Below, piece by piece: positions 1-9,146 of a DNA stretch of 64,000 bases. Below the pieces are notes generated by a model. The model was not told the DNA's origin. It saw nothing but the letters and a program-made list of their open reading frames with translations, and did no database searches. The first letter of the stretch is position 1. Each line of letters starts with the position of its first letter. The position numbers were made by a program, and so were the translations under genes. This DNA comes from DATAVB01 sp036267955 (GTDB lineage: Bacteria > Actinomycetota > Actinomycetes > Mycobacteriales > QHCD01): assembly GCA_036267955.1 (NCBI GenBank), contig DATAVB010000004.1:15005-79004 (forward strand), read 5' to 3'.

Positions 1-132
1 CGGCAGACGATGATTATTCACAGCTAACTATATTGATTTCGAATACCGGAATTCAGCGAATGCCGGATAGGCGGATCGCACCGGGCCGGCGGCCGCCACC
101 GGGCAGATCAGGCCACGACAGGAGCCGTCGAC

Positions 133-1236
133 ATGAGCGAAACCGTCGCCCCGGAATTGCTGGCCGGCTATGAACGGCCGGCCCGCTGGGCCGGCCTGGA
201 GATCATCGACTCCGATGTGCAGGCCGTCGTCCCTGGGCTGGTGGCGCTGCGGCCCTATCTGGAGCACCGCTGGCGTGATTACCTGACCGAAAGCGGCGTC
301 TCCGCGCTGGATCCGGCCCAATATCCGAAGGGCTCGCCACTGTCGGTCCGTCCGGATCTGGCCACCGAAGGACCCGGTCCCGCCACCAGTGTCGACCTGC
401 TGCGCCAGCAGTTGCTCGACCCGTGGGAAACCCGGTTCGCCGTCCTCAACTGCGGTCTGGACGTTCCCGCCATCCACAACGACGACTGGGCCGCGGCCAT
501 GTCCCGCGGGGTCAACGAATGGTTGCGGGCGGAATGGTTGGCCGAGGAGCCGCGGCTGCGCGGCTCGATCGTCGTGCCGGCGCAGAATCCGGAGTTGGCC
601 GCGGCTGAGATCGACCGGGTCGGCAGCGACCCGCGATTCGTCCAGGTGCTGCTGCCGGTGCGGTCCGAGTCACCGCTCGGGAAACGGCGGTACTGGCCGA
701 TTTACGATGCGGCGCAGCGCAACGGCCTCGCGATCGGCATCTATCCCGGCGGCGCGAGTGGAAATCCGATCACGCCGGCCGGCTGGCCCTCCTACTATCT
801 CGAGGACTATGTCGGCTTCGCCCAGGCCTTTCAGGGCACCCTGCTGAGTCTGGTGAGCGAGGGCGTCTTCAGCAAATTCCCCGAGCTGCGGGTCGTACTG
901 CTCGAAAGCGGCTTCAGCTGGCTCGGCCCACTGCTGTGGCGCTTCGACAAGAACTGGAAGGGCCTGCGCCGGGAGGTTCCGTGGGTCGACCGGCTGCCCT
1001 CGGACATCATCCGCAACCGTGTACATATCACCACCCAGCCGCTCGACCTTCCCGACGACGCCGGCGAAGTGGACCAATTGTTCGAGCAGTTCGACGCGGC
1101 GAAAATGCTGCTCTTCGCCACCGACTATCCACATTGGCAGTTCGACCGCGGTGACCAGGCCCTGCCGGCCGGCCTGACCGGCGACCTGGAACGCCGCATC
1201 CTTGGGGTGAACGCACATGACGCCTACCAGTTCTGA
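133..1236 (+). CDS. Amidohydrolase-family protein (COG2159 type), likely metal-site variant
   Basis: This 367-residue protein has the TIM-barrel fold pattern of the ACMSD-like amidohydrolases: WPSYYLEDY around residue 218, an LLESGF strand, and TDYPHW near the C terminus. In the neighbouring paralog the first metal motif reads DCDIHN with His30. Here it reads DSDVQA with Gln30, and the GIHFGG strand is GIYPGG with Tyr204 in place of His204. Two probable metal ligands are therefore missing. The start is ATG after AGGAG, eight bases away. It overlaps the next gene by 20 bases, so the two are probably co-translated and may form a complex. Family assignment is firm; the substrate and whether it is active are unknown. 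Confidence 0.8.
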   Translation: MSETVAPELLAGYERPARWAGLEIIDSDVQAVVPGLVALRPYLEHRWRDYLTESGVSALDPAQYPKGSPLSVRPDLATEGPGPATSVDLLRQQLLDPWETRFAVLNCGLDVPAIHNDDWAAAMSRGVNEWLRAEWLAEEPRLRGSIVVPAQNPELAAAEIDRVGSDPRFVQVLLPVRSESPLGKRRYWPIYDAAQRNGLAIGIYPGGASGNPITPAGWPSYYLEDYVGFAQAFQGTLLSLVSEGVFSKFPELRVVLLESGFSWLGPLLWRFDKNWKGLRREVPWVDRLPSDIIRNRVHITTQPLDLPDDAGEVDQLFEQFDAAKMLLFATDYPHWQFDRGDQALPAGLTGDLERRILGVNAHDAYQF

Positions 1237-2323
1237 CGTACTCACCGAACAGGCCGCCCTGGCCGGTACGAAGACCCGGCGGTTGGTGGTGGACTGCGAC
1301 ATCCACAATTCGATCGGGCCGGGCGCGCTGGATCCGTACCTGTCGCAACGCTGGAAGCGGCACAGCGAACTGTTCGGCAACCGGTCCCGGCAGAGCGGCA
1401 CGTACCCCAAGGGTGCGCCCAACGCGGCCCGGGGCGATGCGTGGCCGCCGTCCGGCCTCCCACCGGGCGGTGACCTGGACTTCATGCGCACCCAGCACCT
1501 CGACGGCGCCGGCATCGAATTCGGCATTCTCAACTGTCTCGGCCCGGCGCCCGGCCAGCTCAACGCCGACTACGCCGCCGCTCTCTGCCACGCCACCAAC
1601 GAATGGCAGATCGAGGAATGGCTGGAGAAGGAACCACGACTGCGGGCCGGCATCTGCGTGCCCCACGAGTACGGAGACCTAGCCGCCGACGAGGTCGAGC
1701 GGATGCACGGGCATCCCGGATTCGTGCAGGTCCTGCTGACCGTGCGCACCGCCGAACCGCTCGGCCGGCGCAAATACTGGAAGCTCTACGAGACCGCCGA
1801 GAAATACGACCTGCCGATCGGCATTCATTTCGGCGGCACCCAGGGAAACCCGCTGACTCCGTCGGGCTGGCCGTCGTATTACATCGAGGACCACACCGGC
1901 ATGGCGTTGGCTTTCCAGTCGCAGGTCATCAGCTACGTCTGCGAGGGCGTCTTCGAGCGGTTCCCGAAACTCAAGATCGTCCTGATCGAGGGTGGTTTCG
2001 CCTGGCTGCCATCGCTCATGTGGCGACTTGACCAGCACTGGAACCGGCTGCGTGAAGAGGTGCCGCACCTGCGCCGGCGGCCGTCGGACTACATCCGAGA
2101 CCATTTCTGGGTCACCACCCAGCCGATGGAGGAGCCGCACAACCCGAGGCACCTGCTCGACGTCTTCGAGCACCACGGCGCCACCGAGAAGGTCATGTTC
2201 TCGACCGACTATCCGCACTGGGACTACGACGCGCCGGACCGGGCCTTCCCGGTCAGCGTCCCGACCGAGCTGAGAGACGGGATCTTCGGCGGCAACGCCA
2301 AGAAGCTGTACGGCCTCAACTGA
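1217..2323 (+). CDS. Amidohydrolase-family metal-dependent hydrolase/decarboxylase
   Basis: This 368-residue protein is a paralog of the gene before it and aligns almost without gaps. It keeps the expected metal-site residues: DCDIHN with His30, GIHFGG with His204, and TDYPHWDYD near the C terminus. Members of this superfamily hydrolyse or decarboxylate cyclic or aromatic acids in the cytoplasm. The ATG lies inside the 3' end of the preceding gene, pointing to translational coupling. It ends four bases before the convergent epimerase gene, so the two operons meet tail to tail. The substrate cannot be read from sequence; the sugar-acid operon next door suggests a lactone or acid intermediate, which is inference only. 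Confidence 0.85.
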   Translation: MTPTSSDVLTEQAALAGTKTRRLVVDCDIHNSIGPGALDPYLSQRWKRHSELFGNRSRQSGTYPKGAPNAARGDAWPPSGLPPGGDLDFMRTQHLDGAGIEFGILNCLGPAPGQLNADYAAALCHATNEWQIEEWLEKEPRLRAGICVPHEYGDLAADEVERMHGHPGFVQVLLTVRTAEPLGRRKYWKLYETAEKYDLPIGIHFGGTQGNPLTPSGWPSYYIEDHTGMALAFQSQVISYVCEGVFERFPKLKIVLIEGGFAWLPSLMWRLDQHWNRLREEVPHLRRRPSDYIRDHFWVTTQPMEEPHNPRHLLDVFEHHGATEKVMFSTDYPHWDYDAPDRAFPVSVPTELRDGIFGGNAKKLYGLN

Positions 2324-2327
2324 GCGT

Positions 2328-3182
2328 TCACACCTGGTCGCGCCAGCTGTGGGCCGGAGCAAACCCCAGGATCCGCTGTGCCTTCCCGATGGACAGCAGC
2401 GTCTCGGTGCCGGTCACCTGGCCGCGCACCTCGACATCCGGGAACACCTCGGCCAGCAGCTCGGCACTGGGTCGGCGCATCACGGTGTCGGCATTGGCGA
2501 CGATGAACGCCTCGAACCCGGTGTCCGCGCGACCCAGCGCCAGCCGGATCGCCTGCGCCCCGTCGCGGGCGTCGATGTAGCCCCAGAGATTCCACTTTCG
2601 CAGGGCCGCGTCGTCCTGGAACGACTCGAATTTCGCGTAGTCCTCGGGCCGCATCACGTTGGAGAACCGCAGACTCGACACGGTCAGCTCCGGATTCCAC
2701 CGGCAGTACTGGGCCGCCATCGTCTCTTCCAGCAATTTGCCCAGCGAGTACGCGGATTCCGGGCGCGGAAAGTATTCCTCGTCCACCGGCGCGTACGGCG
2801 GCGGCATGTCGAACGGCAGGCCCAGCACCGTCTCGCTGGAGGCCAGCACGACCTTGGTAATGCCGAGGGTCCGCGCCGCCTCGAGAATGTGGTACGTCGA
2901 GGGCACATTGTTGTCGAAGGTGACCGCGTTCGGTTTCCGGCCCGGCGCCGGGATCGCGGCCAGGTGCACCACCGCGTCCACAGTGGTCACCGCACCGTCG
3001 ACGGCACCCAGCGCCGCGACGACCTGGCCGTAGTCGGTCAGATCCACCTCGACGTAGCGTGCGATGTCCTCGGCCGGAGCAACCTGGTCGACGTTCACCA
3101 CATCCCAGCCGTGCTCGACCAGGTCACGTACGCACGCCTGACCCAACTTGCCGCTGCCACCTGTCACGATCACTGTCGGCAT
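2328..3182 (-). CDS. NAD-dependent epimerase/dehydratase (extended SDR)
   Basis: The 284-residue product begins MPTVIVTGGSGKLGQACV, which is the Rossmann glycine motif TGGxGxxG at the very N terminus. It has a central VVLASSETVLG strand and a YSLGK motif giving the catalytic Tyr and Lys of extended SDRs. Such enzymes oxidise or epimerise sugars or sugar nucleotides; uronate dehydrogenases are close relatives and would fit a sugar-acid pathway. The ATG at 3182 was chosen over an upstream in-frame start because it follows AGAAGG and places the Rossmann strand at residue 4. It is the last gene of the ABC transporter operon, 116 bases after the fumarase-like gene. Confidence 0.85.
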   Translation of the reverse strand: MPTVIVTGGSGKLGQACVRDLVEHGWDVVNVDQVAPAEDIARYVEVDLTDYGQVVAALGAVDGAVTTVDAVVHLAAIPAPGRKPNAVTFDNNVPSTYHILEAARTLGITKVVLASSETVLGLPFDMPPPYAPVDEEYFPRPESAYSLGKLLEETMAAQYCRWNPELTVSSLRFSNVMRPEDYAKFESFQDDAALRKWNLWGYIDARDGAQAIRLALGRADTGFEAFIVANADTVMRRPSAELLAEVFPDVEVRGQVTGTETLLSIGKAQRILGFAPAHSWRDQV

Positions 3183-3298
3183 CGTTCCGCCTTCTGTGTA
3201 GCCGTTCCGCCGTCTTCCCAACCCTATTGCCCGGGACCGCGGCCGGCACCGCCGAGTGCCGAGCCTCACCCGGGCCCGACCCTCACTCAGGCCGACTC

Positions 3299-4666
3299 TC
3301 AACCGGCCGGGGCGCTCCCGTTGCCCACCTGCTCGTGCGCCGCGGTCAGCTTTCCCGGCTCCAGCAGCGCATCGAGCTGCTCGGCGGCGAAGCCGTGCTC
3401 GAGCGCCACCTCGCGGACCGTTCGGTCCTGCTCGCGTGCCTGCCGCACGATGCCGGTGGCCGCGTCGTACCCGATCAACGGCGACAGCGCGGTGACCAAC
3501 ATGGTGCCGCGCTCGACGTTGCGCGGGCCATGTTCGGTCGCCTCCAGGCCGGCGACGCAGCGCACGGCGAGGTTGTCCGCGGTGGCGGCCAGCAGCTCGA
3601 TCGACTCCAGCAGCGAGGTCGCCACCACCGGCATCATCACGTTGAGCTCCAGGAAGCTGCCGGTCTGGGCAAACCCGATGGTGGCGTCGTTGCCGACAAT
3701 GCGGGCCACCACCATCGTCGCTGACTCAACCACGGCCGGCGGCACCTTGCCCGGCATGATGCTGCTGGTGACGCCGATGTCGGGGATGACGATCTCCCCG
3801 AAGCCGGACCGGGAACCGGTGGCCAGCAGCCGAAGGTCCGAGGAGATCTTCCAGATCGCGAGCGCGGCCGCGCGAATCAGTCCGTGCGCGGTGATCACGG
3901 CGTCGAGGGTGGCCTGGGCGTAGAAGTGGTTGTCCGTCTCGCGAACCCGCAGGCCGGTCCGCTCGGCCAGCCGGGCACAGGTCCGGGCGGCGAACTCCGG
4001 ATGGCAGTTGATCCCGGTGCCCGCAGCGGTCCCGCCCAACGGCACCGCCTCCAATTCCTCGACCGCGTGCCGGATCCGGCGGATCGACTCGTGCACCTGG
4101 CCGGCGTAGCCGCGGAACTCCTGCCCCAGCCGGATCGGGGTGGCGTCCTGCAGGTGGGTCCGGGCCAGCTTCAGGACCGGCCAGAATTCCTGCTGCTTCT
4201 CCGCGAGCGCATCGGCCAGCCGCCGCAGGGCCGGCAACAGCGAATCCTGCGCCGCCACTGCCGCCGATAGCTGCATCGTCGTCGGGATCACGTCGTTCGA
4301 GGACTGGCAGCGGTTGACGTCGTCGTTGGGATGTACCGGCGTTCCGGCAAATCCCGTCGCGAGAGCGGCCAGCACCTCGTTGCAGTTCATGTTCGTCGAG
4401 GTGCCGGAGCCGGTTTGGTAGACGTCCACCGGAAACTGGTCCCAGTGCGCGCCGTCGATCACCTCCTGCGCGGCCCGCCCGATCGCCGCCGCCACCGGCT
4501 CCTCGAGCAGGCCCAGCTCGGCGTTCGTCGCCGCAGCCTGTTGCTTGATCAACGCCAGGATGCGCAGGAACGGCCGCGGCAGCCGCTGCCCGGACACCGG
4601 GAACGCCGTGACGGCGCGCTCGGTCGCCGGGCCCCACAGCGGCCCGGAGCCGTCCGTCTCCAGCAT
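3299..4666 (-). CDS. fumC: Class II fumarase/aspartase superfamily lyase
   Basis: The 455-residue protein carries the class II fumarase landmarks: TGSGTSTNMN, SSNDVIPTTMQ, GGTAAGTGIN and the signature loop SSIMPGK. Class II enzymes add or remove water (fumarate/malate) or ammonia across a carbon-carbon double bond. One oddity is plain: the signature normally reads GKVNP, but here it is GKVPP, with Pro at residue 309 in place of a nearly invariant Asn. The ATG at 4666 overlaps the stop of the enolase-superfamily gene (TGATG), so the two are coupled. Its place in a sugar-acid operon suggests a specialised dehydratase or lyase as much as a citric-acid-cycle fumarase, so the gene symbol is tentative. 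Confidence 0.75.
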   Translation of the reverse strand: MLETDGSGPLWGPATERAVTAFPVSGQRLPRPFLRILALIKQQAAATNAELGLLEEPVAAAIGRAAQEVIDGAHWDQFPVDVYQTGSGTSTNMNCNEVLAALATGFAGTPVHPNDDVNRCQSSNDVIPTTMQLSAAVAAQDSLLPALRRLADALAEKQQEFWPVLKLARTHLQDATPIRLGQEFRGYAGQVHESIRRIRHAVEELEAVPLGGTAAGTGINCHPEFAARTCARLAERTGLRVRETDNHFYAQATLDAVITAHGLIRAAALAIWKISSDLRLLATGSRSGFGEIVIPDIGVTSSIMPGKVPPAVVESATMVVARIVGNDATIGFAQTGSFLELNVMMPVVATSLLESIELLAATADNLAVRCVAGLEATEHGPRNVERGTMLVTALSPLIGYDAATGIVRQAREQDRTVREVALEHGFAAEQLDALLEPGKLTAAHEQVGNGSAPAG

Positions 4667-5760
4667 CAGACCGTCGACTTCTGCTGCGTGGCGCCGTCGA
4701 GGAACGCCGCCGGGATCTCGATACCCCAGCCGGGCCGGTCGGACAGCTCGATGAAGCCGTCCCGCGGCACCGGCACCGGGTCGTACAGCCCGTTGGTGGC
4801 GGACTGGTCCTCGATGCTCCACTCCTGGAACTGCGTGCAGGCCGGCATCGCGGCGACGAAATGGGCGGTGAAGATTTGCACCATCGAACGGTTCGAGCAG
4901 TGCGGCGTGCACGGGATCCCCGCTATGTCGGCGATCTCGGCGACCTTGCGGGCCCGGGTGAGCCCGCCGATATAGCAGACGTCGGGCTGGATGACGTCGA
5001 CCAGGCGCTCGGCCACCATGCGCCGGACGATCTCCAGCGAGAACTCCTGCTCCCCGGCGCCGATGGGGATGTCGAGGCTCGCCGCGACGGCACCCATGTT
5101 GTCCAGCTCCCAGGACGGATTCGGCTCCTCCAGGTGGTAATAGCGGTACTCCTCCAGGAGCCGGCCGACCCGGACCGCCTGGGCCGGCGAGTAGGCACCG
5201 TTGGCATCCGCGCTGATCTCGACCGAGTCGCCCAGTTCCTTGCGCAGCAGCGGTACGAGCTTGGCCGTGCGGCCGTCCGACGGCTCACTGTCGCGGCCGT
5301 TGCGTACTCCGATTTTGGCTTTGACACAGCGGAATCCGAATTCGGCGACCGCCCGCGTCATCCGCTCGGTCTCCTCCTCCGGCGATGTGTCGCGCCGCAT
5401 TCCCGAGCCGTAGACCGGAATCCTGTCGCGGACCTTCCCGCCCAGCAGCTGGTAGACCGGCCGCCCCGTCGCCCTGCCCATCAGATCCCACAGGGCAGTG
5501 TCCACACCGGACAGTGCCCGGAAGAGGAAGCTGCCGAGGAACTTGTACTCCGCCCGCACGCAGGCGTCGGACAGCGCCGCCACGTCGAACGGGTCCTGGC
5601 CGAGGTAGTTGCGGACGATCAGCTCGTGCAGCACGGAGGCCGTGATCGCCGGCTGCCCGGGTGCGGTCTGGCCGTAGCCCTCCAGACCGTCGTCGGTGCG
5701 GACCCGGACGATGCACACGCCGCCAGAGACGAACGTCTCCACGGAGGCAATCTTGCTCAT
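4666..5760 (-). CDS. Enolase superfamily enzyme (mandelate racemase / sugar-acid dehydratase type)
   Basis: The 364-residue protein has the mandelate racemase subgroup layout. It has an N-terminal capping domain, then a barrel with the KxK motif (Lys147, Lys149) and metal ligands Asp185 (ADANG), Glu211 (EEPNP) and Glu237 (GAGE). The Asp260/His287 pair (QPDV, TPHCSN) completes the site. These enzymes abstract the alpha proton of a carboxylate in a magnesium-dependent reaction, usually dehydrating an acid sugar. The gene follows the ABC permeases by 28 bases and overlaps the lyase gene. Sugar-acid dehydratase is the likelier role, but mandelate racemase cannot be excluded, since a benzoylformate decarboxylase lies elsewhere in the window. 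Confidence 0.85.
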   Translation of the reverse strand: MSKIASVETFVSGGVCIVRVRTDDGLEGYGQTAPGQPAITASVLHELIVRNYLGQDPFDVAALSDACVRAEYKFLGSFLFRALSGVDTALWDLMGRATGRPVYQLLGGKVRDRIPVYGSGMRRDTSPEEETERMTRAVAEFGFRCVKAKIGVRNGRDSEPSDGRTAKLVPLLRKELGDSVEISADANGAYSPAQAVRVGRLLEEYRYYHLEEPNPSWELDNMGAVAASLDIPIGAGEQEFSLEIVRRMVAERLVDVIQPDVCYIGGLTRARKVAEIADIAGIPCTPHCSNRSMVQIFTAHFVAAMPACTQFQEWSIEDQSATNGLYDPVPVPRDGFIELSDRPGWGIEIPAAFLDGATQQKSTV

Positions 5761-5788
5761 GGCTCTGTCTCCTCAGTTTGAAATGCGG

Positions 5789-6646
5789 TCAGTCTTTCAG
5801 TCCGGTCAGATTGATGCCCTGCACGAAGTATTTCTGGGCCAGCAGGAACACCAGCAGCACCGGCACGATCGTGATGGTGGCCGCCGCCATCAGACCGGCG
5901 GTGTTGGTGAAGAATTCACCCTGGAAAAGGGCCAGCGCCACCGGCAGGGTCTGCAGCTTCTGGGAGTTGATGAAGATCAGCGGCCCGAGCAGGTCGTTCC
6001 AGGAATCGACGAAGGTGAAGACGCCGACGGTCGCCAGCGCGGGCTTGGCCAGCGGCAGCATGATCCGCCAGTAGATGCCCAGCCAGGAGGCGCCGTCGAT
6101 CGTGGCGGCCTCCTCGAGTTCCTTCGGAATCGTGAGGAAGAACTGGCGCATCAGGAATGTGCCGAACACCGGTGTCATCGCCCGGGGCACCCACAGTGGG
6201 TAGTGCGTGTCGACCCAGCCGTACTGCCGGAACACCACGTACTGCGGGATCAGGTAGACGATATGCGGCACCAGCGCGGTGGACAGGATAGCCACGAAAA
6301 TGACATTGCGGAACGGGAAATCCAGCCGGGCGAAGGCGAATCCGGCCAGCGACGCCACGACCAGCAGCCCGGCCACATTCAGGAATGCCAGTTCGGTGCT
6401 GTTCCAGAAATACCGCGGCAGCAGGTGCAGCGCCGTGTCGTAATTGGCCAGGGTCGGATGGGTCGGGAACAGGTTGGTCGGCGACGCCTGCGCGTCGGCG
6501 CCGGACTTGAACGAGGTGCCGAGCATCCACAGCAGCGGAAACAGGCAGCCGAGCGCCAGCACGGCCAGGAAGGCGTAATAGACGGCCCGGGTGGTCTGCG
6601 GTCGGGACAGGACCGGAGTGGCGCGGAGCTGCGATGCGGCGGTCAT
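5789..6646 (-). CDS. Carbohydrate ABC transporter permease (MalG/UgpE type)
   Basis: The 285-residue inner-membrane protein has about six transmembrane segments and the CUT1 permease EAA loop (KELEEAATIDGASWLGIYWRI), which docks on the ATPase subunit. It begins at ATG 6646 in an ATGA overlap with the preceding permease. A second in-frame ATG 15 bases upstream is less likely. It pairs with the upstream permease to form the channel for the sugar delivered by the binding lipoprotein. No ATPase gene is in the operon; a shared MsiK-like ATPase encoded elsewhere is usual for such actinobacterial importers. Confidence 0.9.
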   Translation of the reverse strand: MTAASQLRATPVLSRPQTTRAVYYAFLAVLALGCLFPLLWMLGTSFKSGADAQASPTNLFPTHPTLANYDTALHLLPRYFWNSTELAFLNVAGLLVVASLAGFAFARLDFPFRNVIFVAILSTALVPHIVYLIPQYVVFRQYGWVDTHYPLWVPRAMTPVFGTFLMRQFFLTIPKELEEAATIDGASWLGIYWRIMLPLAKPALATVGVFTFVDSWNDLLGPLIFINSQKLQTLPVALALFQGEFFTNTAGLMAAATITIVPVLLVFLLAQKYFVQGINLTGLKD

Positions 6647-7584
6647 CCGTAGAACACCCATCGACGTTGGAGCCGCCACTGCACGAGCGTGACGAGCCCG
6701 ATGATCACGAACAGGATCCAGGCCATCGCCGAGGCGTACCCGACCTGGCCCTCGCCGAAGGCGGTATTGAACACGTAGAGCAGGTAAACCGTCGTCTGTT
6801 TGTTGGGGCCGCCCTGGGTCATCACATAGACGATTCCGAATACCTGGAACGTGGTGATGAACTGGGTCAGGATCACGAAGAACAGCGATGGCGTCACCAG
6901 CGGCAGGGTGATGTGCCGGAATTTCCGGACGCCGGTCGCCCCGTCGATGGCTGATGCCTCGTAGATCGTCGCCGGGATCGACTGCAGGCCGCCGATCAGC
7001 ACGATCATCGGATAGCCCATGCCCTGCCAGACACTGGCGATGATCACGGCCAACATCGCCCACGGACTGGTCACCAGCCAGTCCGGCCCGTGCACCCCGA
7101 CGCCGCCGAGGAATCCGTTGAGCACGCCGTCCTCGCCCCCGAAGAGCCGGTACCAGACGAAGCTCACCGCGACCGTATTGGCGACGAACGGCACGAAGAA
7201 GGCCATCCGGAAGAACGCCATCCCCCGGCGCTGCTGGCTGGTCAAGAGCGCCAGGCCGAGCGCCAGCAGCGTGGTCAGCGGGATCGCGCCGAGCATGAAG
7301 AACAGCGTGTTCTTGATGACCAGCCGGAAGGTCGGGTCGTCGGTCAGCAGCCGCCGATAGTTGTCCAACCCGGTGAAGACCGGGCTGGACAGGCCGTTCC
7401 ATTGGGTGAACGAGGCGTACGTGGTGACGGCGATCGGGTACAGCTGGAACAGCGCGATACCGATGACCAGCGGTGCGATGAACAAGTATCCGGTCGCCCG
7501 GGCCGGCCAGAACCGCCGGCGCGGCGGACGGCGGGCCACGGCCGCGGCGCTGCCGGTGAGCTGTCGGGTCCCGAGACTCACCAC
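6643..7584 (-). CDS. Carbohydrate ABC transporter permease (MalF/UgpA type)
   Basis: The 313-residue protein has an arginine-rich cytoplasmic N terminus, then about six membrane segments. The EAA-like loop (YEASAIDGATGVRKFRHITLP) marks it as a CUT1 importer permease. The start is a tandem GTG-GTG two bases after the stop of the binding-protein gene; I chose the first. It ends in an ATGA overlap with the partner permease. The tight packing from 8897 down to 5789 shows one transcription unit for uptake of a sugar or sugar-acid oligomer. Confidence 0.9.
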   Translation of the reverse strand: MVSLGTRQLTGSAAAVARRPPRRRFWPARATGYLFIAPLVIGIALFQLYPIAVTTYASFTQWNGLSSPVFTGLDNYRRLLTDDPTFRLVIKNTLFFMLGAIPLTTLLALGLALLTSQQRRGMAFFRMAFFVPFVANTVAVSFVWYRLFGGEDGVLNGFLGGVGVHGPDWLVTSPWAMLAVIIASVWQGMGYPMIVLIGGLQSIPATIYEASAIDGATGVRKFRHITLPLVTPSLFFVILTQFITTFQVFGIVYVMTQGGPNKQTTVYLLYVFNTAFGEGQVGYASAMAWILFVIIGLVTLVQWRLQRRWVFYG

Positions 7585-7586
7585 GG

Positions 7587-8897
7587 TTACTTCTTGCCCA
7601 CGATCGCGTCGACCTGTTTGCTGACCGCGCCCAGGGCCTTCGACGCCGTGGTCTGGCAGGTCTTCACCGGGTCGAGCGCGGGCCGGTAGACGTTGATCGC
7701 CGCCTCGTCCTGCACCACCCGACCGGGCAGGATCGCATTGTCCACCGCGTCCAGAATCAGGTCGATGTGCTGCGGCGGTTTGCCGGTCGGCTTGATCAGC
7801 GCCGCCGCCTTCTTCAGCCCCGGCACCATCGATCCCTGCTGGGAGAAGAACTTCGCACCGTCCATAGTGGTGAGATACTCCAGCAGCTTCCAGGCGCCCT
7901 TCTGGTTTCCGGCCGCGGCCGGAATGCAGAAGTCGATCTGGTTTCCGTACGTGTGCTGCGCCTTTCCGGCCGGGATCGGTGCGATGTCCCAGTCGAACTT
8001 CGTCATGTTCTGCTGCAGGAACGGCACCAGACTCGAGCCGCGTTCCATCATCGCGATTTGGCCCGCGATGAACATCTGCTGCCCGCGCTGGTCCTGATTG
8101 AGCACCGACCAGGCCGGCTGCACCTTCTCCTTGCAGGTCAGGTCGGCGACCCATTGCACCGCCTGCGCGTCGGGGGCATCGGACAGCGCGAACCGGGAGC
8201 CGTCCTTGGCCCAGCGACCCTGCCCGCCGTTGTTGGCCGGGAAGATCACCTCGTACCCGGAGTCGTCGATAACGGCTGCGCCCCAGCGCTTCCCGGCGGT
8301 GGTGAGCTTCTTCGCGGCACTCAGGAAGTCGTCCCAGCTCCAGCCGTCGCCCGACCACGTGGTCGGCGGCAACGGCACGCCGGCGCTCTTGAACAGCGTC
8401 TTGTTGTAGAAGATGACCCGCGGCTGAATGCCCAGGCTCCAGGCGACGATCGAGCCGTCGGGCTGCTTGCCGTTGTCGTAGACCGCCGGGTAGTAGTCGC
8501 CGGCCCGCAGCTTGCTGGCCGAGATGTTCTTACGCAGGTCCAGCAGCTTTCCGGTCGACGCGTAATAGGCGACGAAGTCGTCGTCGATCCGCATGATGTC
8601 CGGCGGATTGTTGGATCCGAGCACGGTCCGCGTCTTGGGCCAGTACGCGTCGCCGGAAGCGCCGAACTCGTAGTTGATCTTGTAGCCGGTCTGCTTTTCG
8701 AAGGCCTTGAAGACATCCGGATAGGGTGAGCCCTCCAGTGCCTCCCAGTTCATCAGCCGGATCGTCTTGGAATTGTTCGCCTTTCCGGCGTTGGCACTGG
8801 GCGACCCGCCGCCGAGACAGCCGCTGAGCACGCCGGCGCCCGCGGCGGCGCCGAACCCGGTCAAGAGCGTTCTGCGCGAAAGCGTACTCACTGACAT
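7587..8897 (-). CDS. Extracellular sugar-binding lipoprotein of ABC importer
   Basis: The 436-residue protein starts with a lipoprotein signal: SRRTLLTGFG, then the lipobox LSGC at about residue 25, so it is anchored outside the membrane and may use the Tat route. The mature part fits family 1 solute-binding proteins (PDIMRIDDDFVAYYASTGKLLDL, and the IAMMERGSS segment). ATG 8897 follows a strong GAGGAGG site. It is the first gene of the operon and faces a LacI regulator across a 381-base region with two operators, which implies substrate-induced expression. The ligand is unknown. Confidence 0.9.
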   Translation of the reverse strand: MSVSTLSRRTLLTGFGAAAGAGVLSGCLGGGSPSANAGKANNSKTIRLMNWEALEGSPYPDVFKAFEKQTGYKINYEFGASGDAYWPKTRTVLGSNNPPDIMRIDDDFVAYYASTGKLLDLRKNISASKLRAGDYYPAVYDNGKQPDGSIVAWSLGIQPRVIFYNKTLFKSAGVPLPPTTWSGDGWSWDDFLSAAKKLTTAGKRWGAAVIDDSGYEVIFPANNGGQGRWAKDGSRFALSDAPDAQAVQWVADLTCKEKVQPAWSVLNQDQRGQQMFIAGQIAMMERGSSLVPFLQQNMTKFDWDIAPIPAGKAQHTYGNQIDFCIPAAAGNQKGAWKLLEYLTTMDGAKFFSQQGSMVPGLKKAAALIKPTGKPPQHIDLILDAVDNAILPGRVVQDEAAINVYRPALDPVKTCQTTASKALGAVSKQVDAIVGKK

Positions 8898-9012
8898 CCT
8901 CCTCGGGCTGTCTCGCGGGGTGCGTCTCGGTGCTGCACCGGGGCGATCCGGCAAGGCGTGTGCGTGGGACGCGGGACCGGACGGGTTAGGTGCCGTCGCC
9001 GCGGTAAGTTAG

Positions 9013-9024
9013 TCAACCGATTGC
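9013..9024. promoter_or_regulatory. Putative LacI-family operator O1
   Basis: TCAACCGATTGC matches the pattern TCAAnCGnTTGA at all but the last base and shares 11 of 12 bases with the site at 9147. The central CG flanked by AA and TT is typical of LacI-family operators. It sits inside a wider inverted repeat (AGTCA at 9011 and TGACT at 9026), about 116 bases upstream of the binding-protein start. Confidence 0.5.
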
Positions 9025-9146
9025 CTGACTTAGTGAAGCCCTCGCCGAACTCACTGTCAAGAGTCGGAATAGTATTTCCATCAACGAAATCCTTTCGATC
9101 CATGGTCGATCCAGCCCCGATCGGTCACGCGTCTGGTGATATGTAT

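Noticed and set aside
1..132. Gene or promoter motif at the left edge
   Set aside because: The first 132 bases hold only the ribosome site of the first gene; no convincing frame enters from the left.
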